From Mycolicibacterium moriokaense (GTDB lineage: Bacteria > Actinomycetota > Actinomycetes > Mycobacteriales > Mycobacteriaceae): a DNA stretch of 64,000 nt. Shown here one piece after another: positions 7,799 through 16,131 of the stretch. A program made the position numbers and the translations under genes. The stretch covers positions 1,054,001 through 1,118,000 of the forward strand of contig NZ_AP022560.1 in NCBI RefSeq assembly GCF_010726085.1. Reading direction: 5' to 3'. The notes beneath the pieces are model-generated. The model was not told where the DNA came from and searched no databases. It saw nothing but the letters and a program-made list of their open reading frames with translations. How positions within the stretch are numbered: the stretch's first letter is position 1; every line of letters begins with the position of its first letter.

Positions 7799-8911
7799 CT
7801 AGCGGTTACCGATGTAGCTCGATACAGCAGCGTCGGGTGCAGGCAGCCCCACCAGCTGTGCAACGAGGTGGGTCGCGGGATTGCTCAGGCCCATGGCAGA
7901 GTCCGGTGGCAGCAGTCCGGCAGCGATCATCAGGTGCGCGGCGCGCAGTGTCAGGATGGCGAGCCTCGTGCCCGCGAGCGCCTCGTAGTAGTCGAGGTTC
8001 TGCGGGCGGTAACCGCTGACGCTCTGGTAGTAGTCCACTGTGGCATCACGATCTGGAATACCTTCCGGGAGCGGCAATCCGATGCCCTCGGTGTGATGGC
8101 GCATCATGAACAGCCACCACCCGAGGTCTTGCTCGGGACTCCCCAGCACCACCATCTCCCAGTCAAGAACGCCGGCGGGGATCAGGCCGTCCGAGAAGAT
8201 GATGTTGCCGATCCGCGCGTCGCCCCAGTTGAGAACTTTCGGTTGGTCGCCGGAGGGGCGATGATCTTCAAGCCAGTCCAGCGCCGCCTCGATGGTGGGG
8301 TTGGGCTTACCTTCGGCGGCCCACTCGAATGTGCGCCGCCAGTTCGCCAATCCGGCGTCCAGGCCGCTGTGATGTTCGGCTGTGTCAAGAAAATCAAGTC
8401 CGAGCTCACGCCAATCCACGGAGTGGATCCGGGCGAGGACGTCGATGCTGTTGTGCCACATCCGTTCGCGCTGCTCCGGCGTCAGGTCCAGCACCCAACC
8501 CGCGGCTGTGAACGGGGGATCGTCGGCGGGGACGCGGCCGTCAATGCGTTCCATTACTAGGAACGGAGCACCGAAAACGGCGGGGTCGTCCTCGTGGAAA
8601 TAGAGCTTCGGCTGAGGAACCTGCGAGTTCTCCCCGAGGGCTTTGATAACCGCGGCCTCCTTGCGCAGGTCATATCGCGGGAATACGCCGGGGCCTTCCG
8701 GCTGAACGCGTGCGACCAAGCCCTGCGTTGTCCTGGCCCCTCCCTGCGTCCACTCGGCAGTGAACAGCACCGTCTCGTTTGACAGGCCGCCTGCGCCGGG
8801 CACGTGCACGTCGGTCACCGTGACGTCTTGAGCATCAGGAATCTTTGTGGACAGCCAGGCGGCGAGCCGCTTGGCAGCCAGGTCGGCGTCGATACTGTTT
8901 TTTAGGGCCAC
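7799..8911 (-). CDS. APH-fold phosphotransferase family protein
   Basis: Kinase-like protein of 370 residues. The catalytic region reads VLNWGDARIGNIIF, matching the Brenner-type motif with Asp as catalytic base, followed by the metal-binding GVLDWEMVVLGSPEQDLGWW. The N-terminal ATP site includes GAGGLSNETVLF and FLVMERIDG. This subgroup is common in actinobacteria beside acyl-CoA dehydrogenase and lipid catabolism genes and is not a drug-resistance enzyme by default. The GTG start at 8911 is set by AGGAG 6 bases upstream; the frame extends to 9097 without a site. It is divergent from the LLM oxidoreductase across a region with three related palindromes. The phosphorylated substrate is unknown. 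Confidence 0.85.
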   Translation of the reverse strand: MALKNSIDADLAAKRLAAWLSTKIPDAQDVTVTDVHVPGAGGLSNETVLFTAEWTQGGARTTQGLVARVQPEGPGVFPRYDLRKEAAVIKALGENSQVPQPKLYFHEDDPAVFGAPFLVMERIDGRVPADDPPFTAAGWVLDLTPEQRERMWHNSIDVLARIHSVDWRELGLDFLDTAEHHSGLDAGLANWRRTFEWAAEGKPNPTIEAALDWLEDHRPSGDQPKVLNWGDARIGNIIFSDGLIPAGVLDWEMVVLGSPEQDLGWWLFMMRHHTEGIGLPLPEGIPDRDATVDYYQSVSGYRPQNLDYYEALAGTRLAILTLRAAHLMIAAGLLPPDSAMGLSNPATHLVAQLVGLPAPDAAVSSYIGNR

Positions 8912-9386
8912 GAGATTCTCCTTTGATTTTGCACGCTGTGACTTCGGAGCCCGTCCTCGGTTCGCCAAGCTCGCAGGTCGACAAGTCCTGTCGGCAGTCT
9001 TGCGTTCGTCACCACGTTTGCCCTCGGCACGGGGGCACCGCTTGATCTGCGTCGACCCCGCGTGGGCATGGGAACGCGGGGCCGTGCAGCGGATCACAGT
9101 CTGTCATGCAATGTGACCGCCGTCAACGATCGTTCACGGACACCGGTCCCACGCCGGTGGTCGTCTCCAACTGCAGCCCGATAGGGCGTCGCCGACAGGC
9201 CTGGACGGAGCAGGGCTTGGCGAGCAGATGCACGAAGCATGGTAACCATCGTTACCAGCGCATTCCCCTGCGCTCCTGCACGCCGAAACCAGATCAACCT
9301 CTTTGTTGGCGAGAGCCGATGGCGTATCGTGTTAACGTACGTTAATCACTTCGATGTCGATCGCGGATAGAAGGAGGGGCACTAAG
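8912..9386. promoter_or_regulatory. Divergent promoter region with three related palindromes
   Basis: Three operator-like sites share AACG/CGTT half-sites: AACGATCGTT at 9125-9134, GGTAAC-CATC-GTTACC at 9241-9256 and the perfect 14-bp TTAACGTACGTTAA at 9332-9345. The last two align as TAACCATCGTTA and TAACGTACGTTA. They lie between the divergent APH-like and LLM genes, as expected for a TetR-type regulator encoded elsewhere. No gene is seen in this 475-base stretch. Confidence 0.55.
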
Positions 9387-10451
9387 TTGCGGGTCGGAGT
9401 CACTTTACCCAGCCGTACCGGGCCCATACCGAATGTTTTCGAGTATGCGAAGCAGGCCGAGGATGCCGGCTTCTACTCGGCTTTCGACTACGAGGTCTAT
9501 CGAAACCCATTCACCATGTTGGCCGGTGCCGCAGTACGAACGGAGCGAATCAAACTCGGTACCGGTTTGGCGGCCGGGTTCAGCAGGAGTCCCTTCGAGG
9601 CAGCAAACGCGGCAGCCGACGTGGATGAGATGTCTGGCGGCCGGATGATATTCGGCCTGGGTACCGGCGCACCCGAACTGCTCAAGCGCCTCCACTCGAC
9701 GAATGCGAAAAAGCCGGTGGGCCGGATGTCGGAGTACATCGATGTGCTTCGGCGCTCCTGGGAATACCTCGGCACCGGCAAGGCGGAGCCGCTCGAGGGC
9801 GAGCACTACTGGTTCAACCCGCCTCCGCTGAATCCGTGGGGCGGCCGTGAATTGGCACGGCCGCAGATCCCGATCTACCTGGCCGCCATGGGTCCGGCCA
9901 TGCTCGACTTGTGCGGACGCAAAGCCGACGGCTGGCTCGGGTACTTCGCCACCCCGAAGTTCCTGGAAGAGTCGGTCAAACCGAAGATCGCCGCTGGTGC
10001 AGCGAAGGCCGGCCGGGACCTGTCGGACATCGATCTGTGTGTCGAGAACATCTGCTGCGTGCATCCCGACCGTGAGGTCGCCATGCGTCGCGCTCGTCTA
10101 CAGGTGGGCTTCTACGCCGTTCACCCCGTCAGCGATGCGGTCGCCGCCCTGCACGGTTTCCAGGACGCCGTCGACGATTTGCGGGCGCGGATGCGCCGTG
10201 AGGGGTTGGCGGCATTCGCCCACACCGACGATCGGATCGTCGAAGCGCTGAGCATCACGGGCACTCCGGAAGAGGCGCGGCAGAAACTCGCCGAGTTCGA
10301 AGGCGTGATCGACCACGTGGTCCTGCATTGTCCCTACGTACCACCGTTCTCAGCAGAGGAGAGCGCTGATTGCTTCAGCAACATCATCGACGCCTTCCGC
10401 GATGTGGCCACGTCTGGCAGCGGGCTTCCTCAGAGCGCCGTGGCGCACTGA
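9387..10451 (+). CDS. LLM-class F420-type oxidoreductase
   Basis: Luciferase-like (beta/alpha)8 oxidoreductase of 354 residues. Family features include LRVGVTLPSRTG at the start, EYAKQAEDAGFYSAFDYEV, ERIKLGTGLAAGFSRSPF, GGRMIFGLGTGAPELL and the terminal ITGTPEEARQKLAEFEG. In mycobacteria such enzymes usually use coenzyme F420 to oxidise or reduce a small organic substrate. The start is called at TTG 9387 because AAGGAGGGG lies directly upstream (about 8 bases); the in-frame ATG at 9354 has no ribosome site and would place the Shine-Dalgarno inside the gene. Followed after 20 bases by a FAD-dependent oxidoreductase, so the pair probably forms an operon. Confidence 0.85.
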   Translation: MRVGVTLPSRTGPIPNVFEYAKQAEDAGFYSAFDYEVYRNPFTMLAGAAVRTERIKLGTGLAAGFSRSPFEAANAAADVDEMSGGRMIFGLGTGAPELLKRLHSTNAKKPVGRMSEYIDVLRRSWEYLGTGKAEPLEGEHYWFNPPPLNPWGGRELARPQIPIYLAAMGPAMLDLCGRKADGWLGYFATPKFLEESVKPKIAAGAAKAGRDLSDIDLCVENICCVHPDREVAMRRARLQVGFYAVHPVSDAVAALHGFQDAVDDLRARMRREGLAAFAHTDDRIVEALSITGTPEEARQKLAEFEGVIDHVVLHCPYVPPFSAEESADCFSNIIDAFRDVATSGSGLPQSAVAH

Positions 10452-10471
10452 GACCGGGGACTAGGTCAGAT

Positions 10472-11827
10472 ATGGGTGGAAAAGCCATAGTCGTTGGCGC
10501 CGGCCTCTCCGGCCTCGCCGCGGCCTATCGATTGCAACAAGCGGGATATCAGGTCACGGTCCTCGAGCGGGCCGACAAGCCGGGCGGCCTGGCGCAAACC
10601 GAGAACCACGACGGCTACCTGATCGACACCGGACCGGACCTGATCAACAAGAGTTTCGTCCGATATCTGCGTCTGGCCCGAGAGGTGGGGCTAGACGGCA
10701 GCATCGTGCCGAGCAGCCAGGTAGTGGACGTCCTTCGCGACGGTCGTGCGATCACCGTCGACCGCCGGAAGCCGCTGTCTCTGGTGACGACGCCGGTGGT
10801 GTCGTTCCGGTCCAAGTTGGTGATGGCACTCGGCTATCTGCGGCTGCGACCAAAGATCCACGGGATGGATCCCTACGCGCTGACCGAGCATTCAGGGGCC
10901 GACAACACCACGGCGCACGAGTTGTCGCTTCGGTACTTCAACGAAGAGGTCACCGAGCAGCTTGTCGACCCGATTCTGCGCGGCTTCGCCGGAACGGGAG
11001 CCAAGAATGCAAGCGGCGTTTCGGTTCTCGCCGCATTCGCCGTGGGCACCAAGAAGATGGTCGCGATTGAGGGTGGAATGGGGCGCTTGCCCCAAGAGGT
11101 GGCTCGTCGGCTCGACGTGCGCTACGGGACCGAGGTCTTGGCCGTCGCGGAGGACGAGGAGAAAGTCACTGTCAACGTGCGTCTCGGCGGTGAGGCCTCT
11201 CAGTTGACCGCTGACACTGTCGTTCTTGCGGTGCCGTTCCACGAGGCAGTCCATATGTGGTCGCCCTTGGCGGAATCCGGTGGTGAGTTCGGCAGTAGCC
11301 TCAAAGATCTTCCGCTGCTGAGCATTTCACTAGGCTATGACGTGCCCTCACCGACTCCGGCCTACTCGGTGCTGGTACCCAGCAACGAATCAGATGAGGC
11401 GCTGTTGGTGATGTTCCAACAGAACAAGGCTCCCGACCGGTCTCCCAAGGGCAAGACTCTGGTGACGGTGTTCACCGAGGCTGGCATCACTGCGCGGATG
11501 ATGGAGCGCACCGATAGTGAGCTGGTGGATTGGGCAGCCCAGTTCATCGAATCCTATTACCCGACGTTGCGAGGACGCCGTGATCTGGGCACGGTAGCCA
11601 GATGGCCCCACACCGGGTATTGGCCGACGCCGGGTTTTTGGAAAGGCGTAAGCGACATGCGTAAGCGTCTACCCAAGGGCCGGGTGCACGTGACGAGCAC
11701 GTTATTCGGCTCCGGTGGGATGGAACGCGCGGTTCTCGGCGGAGAACGCGCCGCCGATCGCGTCATACGCGAGGCAGAAAAAGCGACGCCGGCGCCGTCC
11801 AGAATCCATGGGACTCCACCACGGTAA
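10472..11827 (+). CDS. FAD-dependent oxidoreductase, amine-oxidase/PPOX fold
   Basis: Flavoenzyme of 451 residues. The N-terminal dinucleotide-binding motif is clear (AIVVGAGLSGLAAAYRLQQAGY, continuing VTVLERADKPGG), followed by the GG doublet region DGYLIDTGPDL. The C-terminus carries the second FAD contact, with the sequence LFGSGGMERAVLGGERAADR. Overall it resembles the protoporphyrinogen oxidase/monoamine oxidase superfamily, with the four-helix insertion in the middle. A start at ATG 10472 fits the motif distance; the open frame extends upstream into the LLM gene. Co-transcribed with the LLM enzyme, suggesting consecutive redox steps on one substrate. It is probably not HemY itself because no haem genes surround it. 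Confidence 0.8.
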   Translation: MGGKAIVVGAGLSGLAAAYRLQQAGYQVTVLERADKPGGLAQTENHDGYLIDTGPDLINKSFVRYLRLAREVGLDGSIVPSSQVVDVLRDGRAITVDRRKPLSLVTTPVVSFRSKLVMALGYLRLRPKIHGMDPYALTEHSGADNTTAHELSLRYFNEEVTEQLVDPILRGFAGTGAKNASGVSVLAAFAVGTKKMVAIEGGMGRLPQEVARRLDVRYGTEVLAVAEDEEKVTVNVRLGGEASQLTADTVVLAVPFHEAVHMWSPLAESGGEFGSSLKDLPLLSISLGYDVPSPTPAYSVLVPSNESDEALLVMFQQNKAPDRSPKGKTLVTVFTEAGITARMMERTDSELVDWAAQFIESYYPTLRGRRDLGTVARWPHTGYWPTPGFWKGVSDMRKRLPKGRVHVTSTLFGSGGMERAVLGGERAADRVIREAEKATPAPSRIHGTPPR

Positions 11828-11867
11828 GTCCCCTGAAGTGGTGGGGTCTCCATACTGCGGGCCGGAA

Positions 11868-12392
11868 CTGGAGTCGAAGAGCTCGGCGCCGCCGTGGGGG
11901 CGTTCCGTGCCCGCCTGCTTGATGTCGGCCCCTGCACCTTCATGGCCGCCGACGCCCTGGTCCTCGAAGTCGGCGAGGGCGGCTGGGTGGTCGACGTGCA
12001 TGCCATGATGGCCACCGCGGTACTGCCGAGGCTGTCGGGAAATCCTTGGGTATCGATGTCACCACCGCCGGGGACGGGCCGCGGGCGGTCGCTGACCGCC
12101 CGCGGCCTCTCGGGGGTGCGCCTGCTCGCCAGCGACGCACATGCTGGAGTGCTCGCCGTGATCGGCGCGCGATGCCCGGTGCGGCCTGGCAGCGCTGCAG
12201 AAACCACCACACGACGAATCTGATGGCGATCACGCCGAAGCGCGCTGGCCGTGGGTGCGCACTCTGCTGCATTCGAAATGGTCGCGGGTGAAGCCACGCA
12301 CCCCGTCGACGCGCCAAACACAGGCGGCAGCGGTGAACTCAACGTCATTCGAGTATTCAGCTCCCGAAGTGGAGTATCCACCTACTCGATAG
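11868..12392 (+). pseudogene. Decayed IS256/mutator transposase fragment
   Basis: Three plus-strand frames in turn read as an IS256-family (IS1081-like) transposase: VEELGAAVGAFRARLL, then FMAADALVLEVGEGGWVVDV (around 11940-12000, with the second D of the catalytic set), LGIDVTTAGDG, RGLSGVRLLASDAHAG, AAWQRCRNHHTTNLMAITPK and RWPWVRTLLHS. The phase changes at least four times, the N-terminal third and the C-terminal NNPQERLN-type end are absent, and a stop closes the last piece at 12390-12392. It is a dead fragment inserted between the FAD oxidoreductase and the lipoprotein gene. Family identity is from recalled motifs. Confidence 0.8.
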
Positions 12393-12511
12393 CAGCCGGC
12401 CTTCCCTGCCTACGCTGGCTGACTGTGAAGATGCACCTTTCCGGCGGAATCTCGAGCGGAGGCTGTACCCGGCCCTAGCCCCCACGCCGGAGCAAGCGAG
12501 GAGGCAGCGAA

Positions 12512-12688
12512 GTGCTAGACAACCCGCTTACGGCCACCGAACAGCGTGAGCTGCTGCAGCGAACGAAATTGAGGTTGCCGGTAAGCGACCGCAGAGGCAG
12601 ATCATGGGGTTTGGCGAATGACCGGAATCTTGCGGACACCACTGTCACGCCGACTCTCGGGGAAGCAGGGCGAGGAGGCGATCAATGA
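12512..12688 (+). CDS. Possible 58-codon orphan ORF
   Basis: A GTG at 12512 preceded by AGGAGG about 8 bases upstream opens a 58-codon frame beginning MLDNPLTATEQRELLQR. The strong ribosome site and the helical, charged first 30 residues suggest the 5' end of a real gene, but the rest is low in structure and overlaps the 3' end of the lipoprotein gene on the other strand by 87 bases. It could be the truncated start of a gene lost during mobile-element insertion. Low confidence. Confidence 0.3.
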   Translation: MLDNPLTATEQRELLQRTKLRLPVSDRRGRSWGLANDRNLADTTVTPTLGEAGRGGDQ

Positions 12689-13225
12689 TGGTGGCTGGGT
12701 TGGGTCGGGGCGCGCGCTTATCTGGAGCACGTATCCGTCTGGTGCGTAACCAAATCGGTTCGGTTTGTCGAAGCCGTCGCGCTCCAGCACTTGCCAGCCC
12801 CAGCTTTTCCATAGTTCTCCGGTCTGGCCAATAAGCGCCCCAAAGTCCGTTTCCGCGGTCGGTTCGACGTCGCGCCAGTCGGTCACCCTGACCGGCGGAT
12901 CGTCTCCACTGGGGTTGTCTTCGCAGAAGGAGGTGCCGTCTCCGACGATGTAGCGGGTTCCGTCCAACGTGGTCCCCTTGGGCATGGCGTTGACTGTGTC
13001 GGAAAGATAGCGATTGATCGTGTCCTGCGCTTGTCGCTGGCTCTCCGGGACGACGGGCGACGGCACGATAGGTGTTGGTTCCATTGGCCCTCCGGGTATT
13101 TCAGTGGCACCTGTCGGTACCGGTGGACCGAGTGATTCAGGCTCGGACGTCGAACATGCAGCAAGTAGGAGCGTTGCCACAGTGGCGATCGTGATTACGC
13201 GACTCATGCAGTCCTGTTCAGTCAT
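12602..13225 (-). CDS. Lipoprotein, third gene of EspC-like/DUF1023 cassette
   Basis: Secreted lipoprotein of 207 residues. The N-terminus has a signal peptide ending in the lipobox LLAAC (Cys at about residue 23), then a Pro/Gly/Thr-rich linker and a globular domain with WKSWGWQVLERDG and RFGYAPDGYVLQISA. The start at ATG 13225 overlaps the stop of the upstream DUF1023 gene as ATGA, which decides it over the later ATG 13207. EspC-like protein, DUF1023 hydrolase and small lipoprotein is a repeated mycobacterial arrangement (recalled). IS21 insertion in the upstream gene probably cuts coupled translation and may silence this gene. Confidence 0.75.
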   Translation of the reverse strand: MTEQDCMSRVITIATVATLLLAACSTSEPESLGPPVPTGATEIPGGPMEPTPIVPSPVVPESQRQAQDTINRYLSDTVNAMPKGTTLDGTRYIVGDGTSFCEDNPSGDDPPVRVTDWRDVEPTAETDFGALIGQTGELWKSWGWQVLERDGFDKPNRFGYAPDGYVLQISARPDPTQPPSLIASSPCFPESRRDSGVRKIPVIRQTP

Positions 13226-13730
13226 GGTGTGAACGTGGGCGGAGTGACATCGGTCCTGCCCGCAATAATGCGCCCCATGTTGAGAAGCGCAGGATTGCCG
13301 GGGGACCAATAGCTGCTGTGGGCGTCGATCGTGGGCGTGCCGAAAGGCCCGGCCGCCCCGGGCGCCGCCTCGAACGGAATCGCGCCGAAGCCCTGGCCCA
13401 TTGGATCTGGACCGAGTGTCGCGTAGGTGGCAATGCCGATGAGGTCGTTCTCGGCGCGCGACGCGAAGACGTTCGCACCGGGTGCCAGGCTGAGGTCGCT
13501 CGCATGGTCGGCGAGCACACCGGGACTACCGACGGCCACAACGTTATTGGCATCGAGGTGACCGTCCAGTCCAGCTGCACCCACCAGCGTTGAACCGTAA
13601 CTGTGACCGATCACTGTGTTGACGGACGGGCCAGCGGCCAGGTCATGTGAGGCGCGCATCCCGGCTTGGAAGTCGTCCAGCGCCGCGGCGCCGTCATGCG
13701 CGAAGCTAGGCGACGGGGCATCGGTGAGGA
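13222..13730 (-). pseudogene. DUF1023 alpha/beta hydrolase, 3' part (split by IS21)
   Basis: C-terminal half of an alpha/beta hydrolase interrupted by the IS21 element. It carries the nucleophile elbow GHSYG in SVNTVIGHSYGSTLVG, the acidic residue in FASRAENDLIGI, and the C-terminal His in the DAHSSYWSPGNPAL stretch. The open frame extends to 13983, but its first ~80 codons are antisense IS21 sequence. When the element and one copy of the 4-bp duplication are removed, the frame joins the 16132-17273 part: 1,647 bases, 548 residues. It lies between the EspC-like and lipoprotein genes of one operon. Confidence 0.85.
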
Positions 13731-13867
13731 TGACCGCGCTCGCTGAAATTCCCCACTGACGCTCATCGAAATTCCCCATCCGTGTGGCTCCGCCGAGAAG
13801 GGCGGGCCTCCCTCGAAGCTGCTGGTGTCTGACGCCAGTAGTTCCATCGAAGGAGGCCCGCTTTCTC

Positions 13868-15218
13868 ATGCTCACATGGGAGGACGACTTGGAAGTACAT
13901 GCCCTACGCCGTCGTGGCTGGTCGATCTCAGCGATCGCCCGCCACACCGGCTTCGACCGCAAGACGGTCCGCAAATATCTCAACGGTGACGGCGAACCGG
14001 GGGTTCGGGCCCGCTCCGTACCCGATCCGTTCGATCCGTTCGTCGATTACGTCGCCGCGAGGTTGACCGAGGACCCGCACCTGTGGGCGCGTACCCTGCT
14101 CGACGAGCTCGAGCAGCTGGGGTTCGGCCTGTCGTATCAGAGCTTGACGCGCAATATCCGGGCCCGCAATCTACGCCCGGTGTGTGAGGCGTGCCGCACG
14201 GCCACGCAGCGTCCGAACGCGGTGATCCCGCACGAGCCCGGTGATGAAACCCAATGGGACTGGCTGGAATTGCCCGATCCGCCGCAATCCTGGGGATGGG
14301 GCAAGACCGCGCATCTGCTGGTGGGCTCGCTGGCGCATTCGGGCAAGTGGCGCGCAGCGCTGGCACCCTCGGAAGACCAGCCGCACCTGGTCGCCGGCCT
14401 CGACCGGGTGACCCGAGGCCTGGGCGGCGTCACACGGGTGTGGCGCTTCGACCGGATGGCCACGGTATGTGACCCCGGCTCGGGTCGGGTGACCGCGTCG
14501 TTCGCCGGAGTCGCCAAGCACTACGGGGTGGCGGTGGCGATCTGCCCGCCTCGGCGCGGCAACCGTAAGGTGTGGTGGAGAAGGTCAATCACACTGCCGC
14601 ACAACGCTGGTGGCGCACCCTGGCTGACGAGGCCACCGTGGAGGCGGCTCAGGTCAGCGTGGACCGCTTCGCGCGGGTGCGCGGCGACACCCGGCTGCGG
14701 GCCACCGCCGAGGGCCGGTCCTCGGTCGCTGTGGTGGCCACCACCGAGCCGCTGGCGCCTACACCAGCCGTGCCGTACCCGGTGATCGTGTCGGAGACCC
14801 GCACCGCGTCACGGCAAGCGTTGGTGTCCTACCGCGGTAACCGTTACTCGGTGCCCCCGGAACTGGCGGCGGCTCAGGTCGTGGTCAGCCATCCTGTCGG
14901 TGGCCAGTTCTGCGACATCGCCACCGCCAGCGGGATCGTTATCGCCCGACACCAGATGCCCGCCGACGGGCTCGGTGTCATGGTGCAGACAGCGGCCATG
15001 TCATCGCTCTCGACACCGCCGCGATGGCCACCGCCACCACCGGACGACCGCACCGCCGCAAAGAACGCATCCCACCCGGCCCAGCAGCCAAAGTCGCTGC
15101 CGCACAACTACTGCGGCTCGATGCCGAAACAGTCCAAGCATCACCTCCATCAACCGATTCCACCGTCATCGACCTGTCCGCCTACGAGCGGGCCGCCCAG
15201 AACAGGACCATCCAATGA
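13868..15218 (+). pseudogene. istA: IS21 transposase IstA, frameshifted twice
   Basis: DDE transposase of IS21. The N-terminus has a helix-turn-helix (GWSISAIARHTGFDRKTVRKYL), then the core with DETQWDWLEL and the segment WRFDRMATVCD, where family members usually have FDNM. The frame is lost at about 14566, where one base seems missing between AAG and GTGTGG; the protein continues in another phase (VEKVNHTAAQRWWRTLADEA) and shifts again near 14990 (HVIALDTAAMA onward). AAGGAGG is 11 bases before ATG 13868, and the stop overlaps the istB start as ATGA. Either a decayed element or sequencing errors; two independent shifts favour decay. Confidence 0.8.
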
Positions 15219-16069
15219 CCCCCACCCCACGCACCCCGAAAACCACCACGACCACCGCCGAGGAAGCACCGTCGACAGCCGCAAGCCGCTATCAACAACT
15301 GCGCTCGCATCTGGCCGAGCTCAAACTAGCCGCCGCAGCCGAAGCCTTACCCGCCGTCTTGGACCAGGCCAGCGCCGAAGGACTCTCGCTCACCGTTGCC
15401 TTGGAGCGACTACTGGCCGTCGAAGTCGAGGCCAGCACCGCGCGCCGGCTGGCGGGCCGGTTGCGGTTCGCCTGCCTGCCCACCCCGGCCACCCTCGCCG
15501 ATTTCGATGTCGATGCCGCCGCCGGGATCGACCGCAAGCTCATCGATGAGTTGGGCACCTGTCGCTACCTGGAATCAGCGACCAACATCCTGCTCATCGG
15601 CCCACCAGGCACCGGCAAGACGCACCTCAGCGTGGGACTTGCCCGAGCCGCAGCCCACGCCGGCTACCGGACCTACTTCACCACCGCCGCGGATCTGGCC
15701 GCCCGTTGCCACCGCGCCGCGATCGAAGGACGCTGGGCCACCACCATGCGGTTCTACGCCGGCCCAACACTGCTGGTGATCGACGAACTGGGCTACCTGC
15801 CGCTACCAGCCGAGGCCGCCTCAGCGTTGTTTCAGGTTGTCTCCCAACGCTATTTGAAGACCAGCATCGTCATCACCACCAACCGCGGGGTGGGTGCATG
15901 GGGCGACATCCTCGGCGACACCACCGTCGCCGCCGCCATGCTCGACCGCCTACTGCACCGCTCGGTGGTCATCAACCTCGACGGCGAGTCCTACCGACTA
16001 CGCGACCACCAAGCAGCCGCCGAAACCCTGCGCCGAACCACCACCGGCAACCGCCAACAACTACACTGA
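15215..16069 (+). CDS. istB: IS21 helper ATPase IstB
   Basis: AAA+ ATPase of 284 residues that directs IstA to target DNA. The Walker A motif GPPGTGKTHL and Walker B LLVIDELGYLP are intact, followed by sensor-type ITTNRGVGAWG and the C-terminal HRSVVINLDGESYRLRDH typical of IstB. ATG 15215 overlaps the istA stop (ATGA). No frameshift is seen, in contrast to istA. Confidence 0.95.
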   Translation: MTPTPRTPKTTTTTAEEAPSTAASRYQQLRSHLAELKLAAAAEALPAVLDQASAEGLSLTVALERLLAVEVEASTARRLAGRLRFACLPTPATLADFDVDAAAGIDRKLIDELGTCRYLESATNILLIGPPGTGKTHLSVGLARAAAHAGYRTYFTTAADLAARCHRAAIEGRWATTMRFYAGPTLLVIDELGYLPLPAEAASALFQVVSQRYLKTSIVITTNRGVGAWGDILGDTTVAAAMLDRLLHRSVVINLDGESYRLRDHQAAAETLRRTTTGNRQQLH

Positions 16070-16131
16070 GCGCTGCTCACAGGTGAGGAATTTCGGCGAG
16101 CACACCTGAGGACTTTCGATGAGCGCGATCA

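Larger units (their letters stand above)
13731..16131 (+). mobile_element. IS21-family insertion sequence, 2.4 kb
   Basis: Insertion element with istA and istB. The ends match as inverted repeats: left end TGACCGCGCTCGCTGAAATT from 13731; right end (reverse strand) TGATCGCGCTCATCGAAAGT from 16131. Subterminal CGAAATTCC-type repeats occur at both ends (two copies on the left at about 13743 and 13765), as in IS21. It is flanked by AGGA on both sides (13727-13730 and 16132-16135), a 4-bp target duplication. The insertion split a DUF1023 hydrolase gene. istA carries two frameshifts, so the copy is probably not self-mobile now. Confidence 0.9.

Noticed and set aside
7799-8911. Aminoglycoside resistance enzyme
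   Set aside because: The APH fold is shared, but the gene belongs to the actinobacterial phosphotransferase group near catabolic genes; nothing points to drug modification.
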